From NCBI GenBank assembly GCA_035939775.1, contig DASZFO010000354.1:20295-84294 (forward strand): a stretch of 64,000 nt of DNA, given 5' to 3'. Below, piece by piece: positions 1 through 9,048 of the stretch (the stretch's first letter is position 1; every line of letters starts with the position of its first letter). The position numbers and the translations under genes are program-made. Source of the stretch: Pirellulales bacterium. GTDB taxonomy: Bacteria > Planctomycetota > Planctomycetia > Pirellulales > DATAWG01. The notes beneath the pieces were generated by a model, which ran no database searches, was not told where the DNA came from, and saw only the letters and a list, made by a program, of their open reading frames with translations.

Positions 1-2
1 CG

Positions 3-1190
3 CTGGCCCATGCCTCGCAAAGCGCGATGGCCACGGTCCCCGAGCCGCGCGTCGAGCCGCTGTGCCAGGTCTACCATCCCAAGAAGGTCACGCTCGCGGC
101 CCTCGAATTGGTCGACACCCCCGGCCTGAGCCGCACGCACGAGGGCAACGCCGCCCGCCTCGGACTGATCCGCGAGGCCGGCTGCCTGGTGCTAGTCGTC
201 GCTGGATACGCGGGCGGCAATCCGCTGGCCGATCTGGTCGCGTTCGATGAAGATTTCCTCCTGGCCGACATGGAGATCGTCGGCGGCCGGATCGAGCGGC
301 TCAAGGAATCGCTAAAAAAGCCCCATCCCAAGGCCGAGCGCGAGCACGAGCAAAACGAGCTGGCCGCCCTCGAGCCGCTGCTAACCAAATTGGAGGCCGG
401 CCAGCATCTCAATCAATCGGAGATGACCGACGAGCAGCTCAAAGCCACCAGCAGCTTCCGACTGCTCACGCAAAAGCCGAAGCTCGTTGTCGTGAACCTG
501 GCCGACGACGATTCCCCCGACCGCTTCGCCGAAAAAAACGCCAGGGGACTGTCGCCGCATTCTCCCTCTCCTTCGGGAGAGGGCCGAGCTGAGGGTGCCG
601 AGCCCGGGGGACTGTCCCCTTTTTCGCAGCGGGCACCATCGCCAGATGGTCGGGAGAAAAAGGGGACTGTCCCCCTCTCCGCCGGCGGTTCCCAATCTTC
701 TCCCTCTTCCTCGACGGGAGAGGGCCGCCCTGCCGTGAGCTTGTCGAAAGGGGGTGAGGGCGCCTCCGTCCTAAAAACTCTCTCCGGCGTCCCTCTCGTC
801 GCCATCCCCCTCGGCCTGGAAGTTGAACTCGCCCGGATGACGCCCGAGGATCGGGCCGAATTCGAGCGCGAAATGGGGGTCGGCCACGGCGACCGCGACA
901 GCCTCCTCCGCACGATCCTGAACGTCTCCGGCCAGATGCTCTATTTCACGGCCGGGGATAAAGAGGTCCGCACCTGGATGCTCCGCCAAGGGGGCACGGC
1001 CCTGGAAGCGGCCGACAACATCCACAGCGACCTGGCCCGCGGCTTCATCCGCGCCGAAGTGATGCAGTGCGCCGACCTGATCCGCCTTGGCAGCGAGCGC
1101 GAGATCAAAGCCCACAACCTCATGCGCCAAGAGCCGAAAGACTACGTCATCCGCGACGGCGACATCCTCCACATCCGCTTCAGCGTGTGA
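3..1190 (+). CDS. ychF: YchF/OLA1-type GTPase, 5' end outside window
   Basis: Partial gene, open at the left window edge; the P-loop (G1) region lies outside. Visible are the G3-like segment ELVDTPGLSR, a helical region (about residues 75-150), and a C-terminal TGS-like domain with the YchF hallmarks FTAGDKEVRTWMLRQGGTA, NIHSDLARGFIRAEV and a final KDYVIRDGDILHIRFSV. The family is an Obg-related ATP/GTPase that associates with ribosomes and stress responses in the cytosol. Oddity: roughly 75 residues between KPKLVVVNLADDD and LVAIPLGLEVEL (bases about 540-770) have no counterpart in the family. They are low-complexity Gly/Ser/Pro sequence encoded by dispersed palindromic repeats kept in frame. 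Family assignment is firm; whether the insert leaves the protein active is unknown. Confidence 0.88.
   Translation: MAHASQSAMATVPEPRVEPLCQVYHPKKVTLAALELVDTPGLSRTHEGNAARLGLIREAGCLVLVVAGYAGGNPLADLVAFDEDFLLADMEIVGGRIERLKESLKKPHPKAEREHEQNELAALEPLLTKLEAGQHLNQSEMTDEQLKATSSFRLLTQKPKLVVVNLADDDSPDRFAEKNARGLSPHSPSPSGEGRAEGAEPGGLSPFSQRAPSPDGREKKGTVPLSAGGSQSSPSSSTGEGRPAVSLSKGGEGASVLKTLSGVPLVAIPLGLEVELARMTPEDRAEFEREMGVGHGDRDSLLRTILNVSGQMLYFTAGDKEVRTWMLRQGGTALEAADNIHSDLARGFIRAEVMQCADLIRLGSEREIKAHNLMRQEPKDYVIRDGDILHIRFSV
540..765. repeat. Dispersed palindromic repeats inside the GTPase reading frame
   Basis: Contains two GGGGACTGTCCCC cores at 607-619 and 662-674. They enclose an inner hairpin ACCATC/GATGGT, the same architecture as the copy at 53343-53411. 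On both sides lie copies of the CTCTCC-CTTC-GGGAGAGGGC repeat (about 560-600 and 700-730) and the GTGAGCTTGTCGAAAGGG repeat (about 736-753). All are read through in one open frame of the ychF gene. Confidence 0.85.
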
Positions 1191-1318
1191 GGGGAAGGGG
1201 CTGGGGGCTGGGGACTGGGGAAATGTAGCAGGCACACCCCCTGTGCCGTCCGCCTGCGCGGAAAGAAACTGGGGGCTGGGAATGAAACGAACTCACATCA
1301 AATCAAGGAGATCACGAA
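1191..1318. repeat. Repeat-filled spacer before four-helix-bundle gene
   Basis: Holds a run of GGGGCTGGGGGCTGGGGACT type (1196-1220), a copy of the GTAGCAGGCACAC..TGTGCCGTCCGCC palindrome (1225-1253) and a second short GGGGGCTGGG (about 1270-1279). A ribosome-binding site AAGGAG lies at about 1304, some 10 bases before the next gene. Confidence 0.7.
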
Positions 1319-1696
1319 ATGAGCGATGAAAACTCGGTCCGGTGTTATCAGCAGTTGCAGGTTTGGCAGTTGGCTATGGACGTTGCCGAGGAAACCTATC
1401 GTCTGACGTCCCCATTTCCGAAGCACGAGCTGTATGGGCTTTGCAGTCAAATGCAGCGTGCGGCCGTTTCAATACCTTCGAACATTGCCGAGGGCCATGC
1501 GCGCGATTCGACGCGCGAATTCTTGCACCACATTTCCATCACTTTCGGCTCAATCGCCGAGCTTGAGACACAGCTTCTGCTGTCAAACCGCCTCGATTAT
1601 CTCGCCAAGCCAAAACTCGACGAGGTCATGCCGCAAATCGATCGCGTCGGCCGAATGCTCGGCGGTCTACAGCGCTCCCTCAAAGCGAAGCTTTGA
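1319..1696 (+). CDS. Four-helix-bundle protein (S23 / 23S rRNA intervening-sequence family)
   Basis: A 125-residue helical protein with the family signature: a Y-x-x-L-x-V-W-Q-L-A-M start, LTSPFPKHELYGLCSQMQRAAVSIPSNIAEG in the middle and FLHHISITFGSIAELETQL after it. It starts at ATG 1319 after AAGGAG. These proteins were first seen inside intervening sequences of 23S rRNA genes and resemble the Avd accessory protein of diversity-generating retroelements; their biochemical role is unclear. Here the gene stands alone, bracketed by inverted GGGGCTGGGGACTGG-type repeats (1196-1220 and 1700-1725), which suggests insertion as a mobile cassette. No reverse transcriptase or rRNA sequence is seen nearby. 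Family call is firm, function unknown. Confidence 0.88.
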   Translation: MSDENSVRCYQQLQVWQLAMDVAEETYRLTSPFPKHELYGLCSQMQRAAVSIPSNIAEGHARDSTREFLHHISITFGSIAELETQLLLSNRLDYLAKPKLDEVMPQIDRVGRMLGGLQRSLKAKL

Positions 1697-1697
1697 T

Positions 1698-1727
1698 CCC
1701 ACTCCAGTCCCCAGCCCCCAGTCCCTC
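1698..1727. repeat. Inverted partner of the 1196-1220 repeat
   Basis: CCAGTCCCCAGCCCCCAGTC here is the reverse complement of the G-rich repeat left of the four-helix-bundle gene, so the small gene is bracketed by inverted copies. The same repeat occurs again at about 7226-7258. Confidence 0.7.
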
Positions 1728-1731
1728 GCCG

Positions 1732-4700
1732 CTACTCAATGTAGCGGCGGAGCAGAATCGCCCGATTCACATTGTGATTCTGCCCGCGCTCGTAGCCGAC
1801 GGGGATCGAGCGGTCGAAGATGTAAAACGCTCGATGGCGGACAATATCCCCCGTATCGCTCCCCAACTCGGCCCCAAGCTGAAAGCCATCGGCATGGGCC
1901 TTTATGTCGTCGGGAGTGAAACTGGAAGGAGATGTAACAGTCATCCCCGGCCCGTAGTTGATCCCCCTCTGCGGCCAAGGCAGCACCTCGAAATAGCCAA
2001 CCGTCAGCCACACGGCGAACACATTCGACCGCGTCGTGACATTGTTTCCGATCCGTTCTAGTCCCTGGTAGTAAAAATATGAGTTGCGCGTAGGCTGATT
2101 GTAATCGCCGACCAACGCGCCCAAACCTTTCAACGTGTCCAAGCCGAATAATGGCCGTTCGGGATTGGTGCCGATTCCGGTAGCTGACGGAGGGACTGTC
2201 GGGTCAGCGCGGAGTAGCGACAAATCGACACCTCTATGGAGCATATTGGCAAGAGGCACCAAGTCGGCGGCGCCGGCGGCGCGGAAGGGCGCCGCCACGG
2301 AAGTCGGAAAATCCTGGTCGGCGGTGATTAGCCCAGTGTTGTTAGTCTTACCGTCGCCGCGCCGGCTCATGATCAACCTATTCAACAACGTTGGATATCC
2401 GCCCTTTGCAGGATCCATTGGCACCCCGATCAAGGCGGCAAGCACGTCCGAGCTAGTGACCGTGTTAATGTTGATCCGCCCTGGATCGCGATAGTTCGAC
2501 ACTTTGTTGAACGGCGGCAGGAACGGCGATTGGCCCGACGTGCTAGTGAACACACTGGGGTTCAACACAGTATCCGAGCCGATGAACCGGGATGGAACAG
2601 TCAGATAGTCGAGCACGCGATAGAGGTTCCCCGCAGTGTCCCCTTTATCCGCGGGATCGTGATAGTCCGTCGAGTTGAAGAAATTGAGCAGATGTTGAAA
2701 TGGCGCATGGAAACTCACATTCGCAGCAAAATACGGATCGGGGGTTTGCGCCGAGGCACTTATCGTCCCCGGACTCGAAAAGTCCATCAGCAAGCGGTCG
2801 GGAGAGCTTCCCGGCACAAGCAGCAGCTCCATCACATTCGCATAGGGCCGAGCATTCCAAGCGATCCAGGGGAACGGCTTCTGCGGGTCACCAGCATACG
2901 CCGCTCCAGGCCCACCTGCTGCGGCCGCCTGCGTGAAACCTTGTCCAAACCCTGTGTTAAGATACCCAATGGTGTGCTGAAGTTGATGGTTGAAGTTCCA
3001 AACGTTGTTGCCAAGCATATCGCGAGGCAAAGCGTCAGTCGGCTGACCCCAAAGATTGTTTCCACTGGCGGGGGGCGGGTTCGTATAACCGCCGCGCTGG
3101 CGGCTCGATAAATTCACCGGCCCTATCGCGTCGTCAGGATCGGGATCGGCCGATTCGCCGCTAAACGTCGTCAGGTCAATCGGCATCCAGTCGACGGTAA
3201 TGTATGGATTCTTGACCCTGTCCCAAGCGGCGCGCGGATCTGCTAGCCTCTGCAGCACCACATGTTTATAGAGTTGCTTAGTTCCGGTCTTCGCCACGCC
3301 GGTCAGACTCAGAGGACGGTTTAATGCGTTCGGGTCGCCGGTGCCCAGTTCCAACGGGTTGTTGCGGAACGGAAACGCCGAATCGCCGATAAGCCCATTG
3401 TTCGTCGCGTTCGGAGTGCCGCCGTAAGCGTCCGTCAGGTTTGTCCCGGGGTCCAATACAGTCGGCTCCGGATAATAGTACTGGGAAGTCGGAAGCGGCT
3501 CAGAGACATTGAGACCGATTCCCTGCGGTGCAGTCTTCGCCACATTGCCCCAACTCGCCGGAGGATTCGCCGCTATGATGACTCCAACGACCTGCTTCCT
3601 ATCAGTGTTCTGGGGGTCCGAGTATGCGGTATTCAAGCTGGTGGCGCTGTTTGCGCTAACCGTTATCGACTGCGACGTCGCGGTTTTTTCGCAATATGAG
3701 GTGGGATCCTTGATCGATCCGACGTAAGTCTTCGGTCTGGGGCCAATCACTGCATAGGCCGCCGGTGGCACAAAGATTGGCGATTGGTTCCAGTTATAAA
3801 AGAGGCCTGGTGTCGCCGGCGTCGGCGGCTTGACGGTCGGAAACCAAATAATCCTGTCGACATTCGCCGTCAATGCGCTCGAAAACGTATTGATAATCAA
3901 CGACTTCATAGTCGTCACATTGTCCGTGGTGTCGTTTTGAATCGTGAACGTATCCTTATTGGTCGTCGCGGCGGTGGTGAGGTTTGTCGTCGAGTCCGTG
4001 ATCACCATCCGCCAGACAGGATTGCCGTCCGGAGCTTGTTTGCTCAGTTCGAGACACCACTGTCCGGTGTTCTTGTCTTTGGTATACAGATCTGTCGGAT
4101 AAATAGGATTGCTTGGATTGCGGCAACAATAGAGTTCAATGAAGAGCGATCCTTGCGGCACGCGGATCTGATCGAAGTTCTTGTCGTTCTTAAGTGGATC
4201 AGGGTCCTGGGGATCGGTGGTCTTCCTCTTCGGCCCATCGTCGAATCTCGTGTCCGCCGTAGCACGATCGTGGAATGCCAGCGTTTCTGTCATCACGATG
4301 TCGGGCGGCTTGCAGCCCCAAACGATCTGAAGATCGGCACTGGCGGCTTGATTCGGCGGCACCTGACTTGGATCACCGCTGGCTTTCCAACCGGCGTAGT
4401 CACTTTGGAAGATATGCGAGTGGTAGACGAAAGGTGTCATCACCGACGATGAATCGCGGAAGCAAACGGCATTGATGGCCCATTGAGCTGCGCGGCGCGC
4501 ATTGGCCGCTTGAATGTTCGCGGCGGCGATTGGATCGGTGGTCCAGTTGCTGAATTTTGGGTCAGAGAAATCGGAAAAGGCCATCACCAGCGTATACAGA
4601 TACCGAGCCATCAATTGCCGACCCATTTGAGGCGTCGCCACGCCGTCGGTAATGTCGAGATTGACCGATGCGGGGTAAGACGACGGCCAATATGGAAAGT

Positions 4701-7275
4701 CACTGCTCTTGATCTTTTCCTGCGGGGGCGGATTGCCGTTTCCAGTGTCCCCGGGCTCATCGACGATCCCGTCGCCGTTGTCATCGCGGCCATTGCCGAA
4801 TGGCCGATTGATGTCCATCTTCAGGCCGCCAAACATTTCAGGCGGCATTATCCTTCCAAGTTCGGCGTCGAGCGCCGTAGTAATCTGCGATGCGCTTGCG
4901 TTGACCGGGAGGACCCCGCTTAGCGGGCTTTTGAAGCTATTGTACAGCTTTGCCCGCAAAAGATCGGCGAATTGGAACACCCGGCCGCCGTATGCAGGAA
5001 ATTTTGCCGGGTCAATCCCCATTGCTTTCCAATAGGCATCGACATAGTCATGGGCAGCCTGTTGCCGAAAATCGCGCGGCACGGCGAGGCCCGGAACCGG
5101 CGAGTCCCAGCTATCGGTTGTAAGGTCGTTGGTCTTTGCCGCGATTTGCGCCGGTGTGAAGGTGCTCGTGCTAGGATCGAGCGAAGTTAGAAGACTAGCC
5201 AAGCGCGGCGCGAGCGACCGCGCATCGACATCATGCGACCGCAGCACTCGCTCCAATTCGGCGGGCGTGAACGGATTGTCCAATCCTGCTTGTGTCATGC
5301 CGCGGCCGGGCCGCGGGGCGTTCAGGTCAATTCCATAGGGAGTGTCCACCGCCTTGATCAAGGTGGAACTCACGTCAAACACTTCGCTCGTCCAATAGTT
5401 TCCGTTCGTCGCGTTTGCGCCCGGTGTGATGAATAGCGGCTGCCCGCGGTAGTCGAGGCCCACGGTGCGGCGGGACTTCAAGTCGCCGGGAGTGCCGAAG
5501 GACGTAAGCACATCGTATTGACTGTTGGCTTTTGTGACATCTCGGTAATCATTCAGCGGATACTCGAACATCTTGACGGCCGTCATCGGCCGATTGGAGA
5601 CGGGCGAAACTCCCATTCCGTGACGACCCTGCGTGGTCGTGTTTATGTTGTTCGGACCGACGCCGAAGATATTCTGCATTTCGTTCGACGAAAGAATCCG
5701 CGTTAGGTCAATGTCGGCCGGGCCAAAGCCCAGTCCGGCCGCAAGTTGTACGGGCGTTCCGCCGGCCAACGGACCAGTCGAGGTTTGTTGAAAGTTCGAA
5801 TCCTGCTGGGCATAGCTTCCGTGAGCATTGAGATTCACGCGGCCGTCGAGATCGAGGATCAGCGGCGCGACCAGAACCTTATACGTCCGACCATCCTTCG
5901 AGGTCATTACTGGTAGACCCGGATCAATCCAGATGCTGTCGGGAACGCCGTTCCCCATGTTGTCGACGTCAAGTGGGGTACTAGACACCCCGGGACCCCC
6001 GGGATCCGTGGAACTCGCGGGAGGCCTGTTAAAGGCGGAGTTGGTCGCAGCACAGAAGATCGGGTGGTCAGTTATGGTAGGACGGAAAAGAACCCTCCGT
6101 GCAATGGAGCGTATTAGGTCGGGAGTGATACTAGGCGTCGATTGTATTCGTTTGTTCCAATACGCATATAAATCTGCGCGATGAAACGACGGCAGGACGC
6201 CGCCGGTGTTGTTCACCAAGCCCAAATACATATTGTTGTAGTCGTAGGCCGTGTAATCGACGTTCGCCCCGCCGTTGCCGGCCGGATCGGTATACGGAGG
6301 ATTCGACGTCGCGTTTGGCTTGAAATAGGCAGGATTGGGCAGTAGGGCGTATTCCGCGTTGATCGGATCCCTCGAATCCTTCAGGCCGTTCCAAACCGTT
6401 AACCCTGTTGTGGGGGGGTCTTTTGACGCACCGGTCCAGTCGTAACCGCGCCCCATGCCGGCGTAGGCCGGGCCATTGACGAGAAAGCTGTCGCCTGGGT
6501 AATTCGTGCTAGGATCGGCAGAGTTCGGATAGAGCAGCCCCGCGTCGGCATGGAACTGCATGACGGTCAGACCGGTGCCGTTGGAAGCCACGATCCGGGC
6601 GCTTAGTCCGGCACAGGGGCCGTTGAGCATTGTCAGGACGCAGCCTTGGTAATAGTAATTGGCGGATTGATAGTTCGTCGGAGTGCTCGCTAAGACGATA
6701 TTATAGAACTGCCCGCCGGTGCCCGTTGCGGTCCCCGAATTCTTGCCGACGTTGCCGCGGAAGCTCGCGTTGCCGTAAATCCCTTCGAGCAGGCTCCAGG
6801 TGTGGAAAGGGGAATGGACGTCCGTCGTGTCGCGGAAGAGGACCATTGCCAGGGAATCGAGCAATTGAGCCGGGGAGTCGCCGGATTGCTCGTGGCGGCC
6901 GATGGCTTTGGTCGCCCCGCGTTCCTTGGAGGCCACGAGCACGTAGGTGACCGTCAGCAATACGAACAGCACCAGCACGCTCAGCACGACCAGGAGCAGC
7001 ACCCCGCGCCGCCGCCGCTCCGAAGGCCGCCGAGCGAGAGACAAGGGGCGAGGGACGAGGGATGAGGGGCGAGGGACGGACTGCCTGCTCCCCTCGCCCC
7101 GTTGCGGGAGAGGGGCCGGGGGTGAGGGGCTGGAATGATTTTGGATTTTGGATTTTGAATTTCCGACTTCGGACGCGGGGCATCCCGCCGCGAGCGGCGC
7201 GGCTAACTTCCGTCCTCCGACCTCCGAGCCCCCAGCCCCCAGTCCCCAGTCCCCATCTTGATTGGCAAGCGACAT
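1732..7275 (-). CDS. Giant GspK-like minor pseudopilin
   Basis: About 1,847 residues, several times the usual GspK length. After a leader of about 90 residues built from dispersed repeats comes RRRRG|VLLLVVLSVLVLFVLLTVTYVL, a prepilin-type cleavage site and helix lacking Glu at +5, as is typical of the tip pseudopilin GspK. A GspK-like motif DPGRININTVTSSDVLAALIG (bases about 2437-2500) lies near the C-terminus. A calcium-loop-like DDNGDGIVDE lies at about 4742-4790, and GspK proteins are known to bind calcium. The long body is Gly/Asn/Pro/Thr-rich, as in exported proteins. Last gene of the pseudopilin run; probably caps the pseudopilus. ATG 7275 was chosen over GTG 7281; a TTG at about 7044 would give a short leader. 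Exact role is inferred. Confidence 0.75.
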   Translation of the reverse strand: MSLANQDGDWGLGAGGSEVGGRKLAAPLAAGCPASEVGNSKSKIQNHSSPSPPAPLPQRGEGSRQSVPRPSSLVPRPLSLARRPSERRRRGVLLLVVLSVLVLFVLLTVTYVLVASKERGATKAIGRHEQSGDSPAQLLDSLAMVLFRDTTDVHSPFHTWSLLEGIYGNASFRGNVGKNSGTATGTGGQFYNIVLASTPTNYQSANYYYQGCVLTMLNGPCAGLSARIVASNGTGLTVMQFHADAGLLYPNSADPSTNYPGDSFLVNGPAYAGMGRGYDWTGASKDPPTTGLTVWNGLKDSRDPINAEYALLPNPAYFKPNATSNPPYTDPAGNGGANVDYTAYDYNNMYLGLVNNTGGVLPSFHRADLYAYWNKRIQSTPSITPDLIRSIARRVLFRPTITDHPIFCAATNSAFNRPPASSTDPGGPGVSSTPLDVDNMGNGVPDSIWIDPGLPVMTSKDGRTYKVLVAPLILDLDGRVNLNAHGSYAQQDSNFQQTSTGPLAGGTPVQLAAGLGFGPADIDLTRILSSNEMQNIFGVGPNNINTTTQGRHGMGVSPVSNRPMTAVKMFEYPLNDYRDVTKANSQYDVLTSFGTPGDLKSRRTVGLDYRGQPLFITPGANATNGNYWTSEVFDVSSTLIKAVDTPYGIDLNAPRPGRGMTQAGLDNPFTPAELERVLRSHDVDARSLAPRLASLLTSLDPSTSTFTPAQIAAKTNDLTTDSWDSPVPGLAVPRDFRQQAAHDYVDAYWKAMGIDPAKFPAYGGRVFQFADLLRAKLYNSFKSPLSGVLPVNASASQITTALDAELGRIMPPEMFGGLKMDINRPFGNGRDDNGDGIVDEPGDTGNGNPPPQEKIKSSDFPYWPSSYPASVNLDITDGVATPQMGRQLMARYLYTLVMAFSDFSDPKFSNWTTDPIAAANIQAANARRAAQWAINAVCFRDSSSVMTPFVYHSHIFQSDYAGWKASGDPSQVPPNQAASADLQIVWGCKPPDIVMTETLAFHDRATADTRFDDGPKRKTTDPQDPDPLKNDKNFDQIRVPQGSLFIELYCCRNPSNPIYPTDLYTKDKNTGQWCLELSKQAPDGNPVWRMVITDSTTNLTTAATTNKDTFTIQNDTTDNVTTMKSLIINTFSSALTANVDRIIWFPTVKPPTPATPGLFYNWNQSPIFVPPAAYAVIGPRPKTYVGSIKDPTSYCEKTATSQSITVSANSATSLNTAYSDPQNTDRKQVVGVIIAANPPASWGNVAKTAPQGIGLNVSEPLPTSQYYYPEPTVLDPGTNLTDAYGGTPNATNNGLIGDSAFPFRNNPLELGTGDPNALNRPLSLTGVAKTGTKQLYKHVVLQRLADPRAAWDRVKNPYITVDWMPIDLTTFSGESADPDPDDAIGPVNLSSRQRGGYTNPPPASGNNLWGQPTDALPRDMLGNNVWNFNHQLQHTIGYLNTGFGQGFTQAAAAGGPGAAYAGDPQKPFPWIAWNARPYANVMELLLVPGSSPDRLLMDFSSPGTISASAQTPDPYFAANVSFHAPFQHLLNFFNSTDYHDPADKGDTAGNLYRVLDYLTVPSRFIGSDTVLNPSVFTSTSGQSPFLPPFNKVSNYRDPGRININTVTSSDVLAALIGVPMDPAKGGYPTLLNRLIMSRRGDGKTNNTGLITADQDFPTSVAAPFRAAGAADLVPLANMLHRGVDLSLLRADPTVPPSATGIGTNPERPLFGLDTLKGLGALVGDYNQPTRNSYFYYQGLERIGNNVTTRSNVFAVWLTVGYFEVLPWPQRGINYGPGMTVTSPSSFTPDDIKAHADGFQLGAELGSDTGDIVRHRAFYIFDRSIPVGYERGQNHNVNRAILLRRYIE
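7020..7262. repeat. Repeat cluster forming the GspK-like leader
   Basis: From right to left in the gene: the GGGGACTGGGGGCTGGGG repeat (7226-7258), a GGTCGGAGGACGGAAG type (7197-7225), an AATTCAAAATCCAAAATCC type (7135-7165), the CCCCTCACCCCCGGCCCCTC / GAGAGGGG palindrome (7090-7130) and a CCCTCGTCCCTCGCCCC type (7040-7080). All are in frame with the gene. Confidence 0.75.
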
Positions 7276-7380
7276 ATTCACACCATTCCGCTTAGGAGCC
7301 GGCCCCTTGCCCAGAAGCCGCCTCGTTGATTTGCTTTTTCTCGTGCCAGGCTCTTTGATTGAACCAAGACAAGCATTTTA

Positions 7381-7461
7381 TTTATGAGGAAACCAGGAAG
7401 ACAGGAAGAGAATTCATGTAGATCACGACGCTCGCTCCTGTTTTCCTGGCCTCCTCATAAA
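7381..7461. repeat. Long imperfect inverted repeat between pseudopilin genes
   Basis: TTTATGAGGAAACCAGGAAG at 7381 is mirrored by CTTCCTGGCCTCCTCATAAA-like sequence ending at 7461: arms of about 26 bases with about 4 mismatches and a 29-base loop. It sits in the 227-base spacer between the GspI-like and GspK-like genes. It could act as an mRNA processing or stability hairpin, or simply be another dispersed palindrome. No gene is seen in this spacer. Confidence 0.7.
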
Positions 7462-7502
7462 AATCCGTTTGGTCGCGGCCATCGGCCGCGCTTTTCCTTG
7501 CT

Positions 7503-9047
7503 TCAATTCGACCACATCGACGGGCCTTCCAGGCGGACCGTGCGTTCGTATACTGCCACGGCGCCGTCGTAAATGAACGCCCAAAACTTCGGATACGAAG
7601 TGCCTTGCCAGTCCTTCCAATACGGCTGCTGTACGATTGCCATGTTCAAATCGGGGCCGCTAATCGTAAGATTGCGGGCATAATACTTGGCCGATCGATT
7701 TGGATTGCTCGGATCGTTGTTGATGTTCGGGGACAAAATCGGTCCCGCCGAGACCACTCGATACCAGCGAAAGAACGGCCGCTGGGTCTGGCCGCTCGAA
7801 TCCTTGGGCGCGTTGATGTCGTATACCATCGTTCCGAGCATGATCCATTCGCCGACGTTGACCGCCAAGTTCGGACGTTCCGTGACGGAAATGGGAGGGA
7901 CAGCCACCTCATCAGTAATCTGCAGCTCGCCCGCCCCGATGCCAACCGCAGGCGCCGGCACGCCAGCGATCGACGTGCCGGTAAAGGTCGCCACATCAGC
8001 CCGTTCCGCGCTGATGTTCACATTGTTGACCACCGTGCCCGGAGCGACCGCCGTTGGCCGTTGGTTGAAGACGACGATCGACAGAGTCATCAAGTTGCGG
8101 TTCACTGGCTTCCCAGGGTCTCGCGGCGTCGTCGAAGTTGCCGGTGTCGGGGGCACAAGCTCATCACCGTAGACGGGCACAAGTGTGGCGAGCCAACTGT
8201 AGCGGCCATCAAAGGCCCGCTTGGTGCCATTCGAGTTGAATCCGCCGATCGGAACCGCATCCGGGTCGCCGCCGGGAATGGTGAACGCCAGATCGTCCTG
8301 CGAGACGGAAGCCTGATCGGCCGCCGACCCCAGCACGGTCGAGAGCGTCAACCGCGCCATGGACACCGGGGGCGACGAGGCCGAGCCATTGCTCGCGAAC
8401 GTGCCGACGACCGGATACTTCGCCGCAAACCGATTGATGATGAGCGGATCAATTGCCACCGGCGGAAATGCCTGCGGCGCGGTAATTTCCCTACCCGTTT
8501 GATTCACTGTGTCGCACAACACCGCGCCTACGTCCGTGGGCTGGTCGAAAACGCAAAAGTTCGCATTGTTCGAATAGCGCCAATTGTCCGGGCGGAGGAA
8601 ACCGCGCGTCTTGAGTTCGCGGGTGGCGATTTGCCCAACCTGCGATTTGCGGTCGTCGACCGTCGAGCGCTGGATCTGCAATCCGGCCACGGGCAACAGC
8701 GAGGCCACGCTCACCAGCCCCACCGCCAGCACGAAGATCGACATCAGCACCTCGAGCAGGGTGATGCCACGTGAGGGGCGAGGGACGAGGGACGAGGGGC
8801 GCGGGAAACTGTAGCAGGCACACTCCGTGTGCCGTCCGCCGGGATTGGTTATGGCACGCGGAGCGAGTGAGGAGGGGCGAAGCGAATTCTCCCCTCTCCA
8901 TTTGGCGGGAGAGGGGTCGGGGGTGAGGGGGTAGCGCGTCAGCCGGCGCAGCACCCTCACCCAGGCCCTCTCCCGTCGAGGGAGAGGGAGACTCGACTTT
9001 CCCGGTCTTGTCGCGCCAAGCGGAGTGTGCCTACTACGGTTGAACAT
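7503..9047 (-). CDS. GspI/PilV-like minor pseudopilin with very long leader
   Basis: About 514 residues. Prepilin site PSRG|ITLLEVLMSIFVLAVGLVSVASLLPVAG with Glu at +5 and a GspI/PilV-type hydrophobic helix; the rest is a Pro/Asn/Val-rich exported domain (residues about 130-514). ATG 9047 follows GGTGGA by 7 bases and overlaps the end of the upstream GspH-like gene by a few bases, so translation is probably coupled. The leader before the cleavage site is about 94 residues and is made almost wholly of four dispersed repeat types (8762-9037). An in-frame GTG within one repeat would still leave more than 60 residues. Typical leaders are 6-30 residues. Likely a minor component of the pseudopilus tip. 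Confidence 0.8.
   Translation of the reverse strand: MFNRSRHTPLGATRPGKSSLPLPRRERAWVRVLRRLTRYPLTPDPSPAKWRGENSLRPSSLAPRAITNPGGRHTECACYSFPRPSSLVPRPSRGITLLEVLMSIFVLAVGLVSVASLLPVAGLQIQRSTVDDRKSQVGQIATRELKTRGFLRPDNWRYSNNANFCVFDQPTDVGAVLCDTVNQTGREITAPQAFPPVAIDPLIINRFAAKYPVVGTFASNGSASSPPVSMARLTLSTVLGSAADQASVSQDDLAFTIPGGDPDAVPIGGFNSNGTKRAFDGRYSWLATLVPVYGDELVPPTPATSTTPRDPGKPVNRNLMTLSIVVFNQRPTAVAPGTVVNNVNISAERADVATFTGTSIAGVPAPAVGIGAGELQITDEVAVPPISVTERPNLAVNVGEWIMLGTMVYDINAPKDSSGQTQRPFFRWYRVVSAGPILSPNINNDPSNPNRSAKYYARNLTISGPDLNMAIVQQPYWKDWQGTSYPKFWAFIYDGAVAVYERTVRLEGPSMWSN
8762..9037. repeat. Repeat cluster forming the GspI-like leader
   Basis: Contains, left to right, a GAGGGGCGAGGGACGAGGGA run (8772-8802), the GTAGCAGGCACACTCCGTGT palindrome (8811-8840), TCTCCATTTGGCGGGAGAGG plus GGTGAGGGG (8892-8930), CCCTCACCCAGGCCCTCTCC/GAGGGAGAGGG (8953-8990) and a half palindrome CGGAGTGTGCCTACTAC (9021-9037). 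All are in frame with the pseudopilin gene. Confidence 0.8.
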
Positions 9048-9048
9048 C

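Noticed and set aside
1191..1730. Diversity-generating retroelement around the four-helix-bundle gene
   Set aside because: No reverse transcriptase, template repeat or variable repeat was found; only the Avd-like fold resemblance.
5788..5805. GTTCGAATCC, like a tRNA T-loop
   Set aside because: No acceptor or anticodon stem around it, and it lies within the coding frame of the GspK-like protein.
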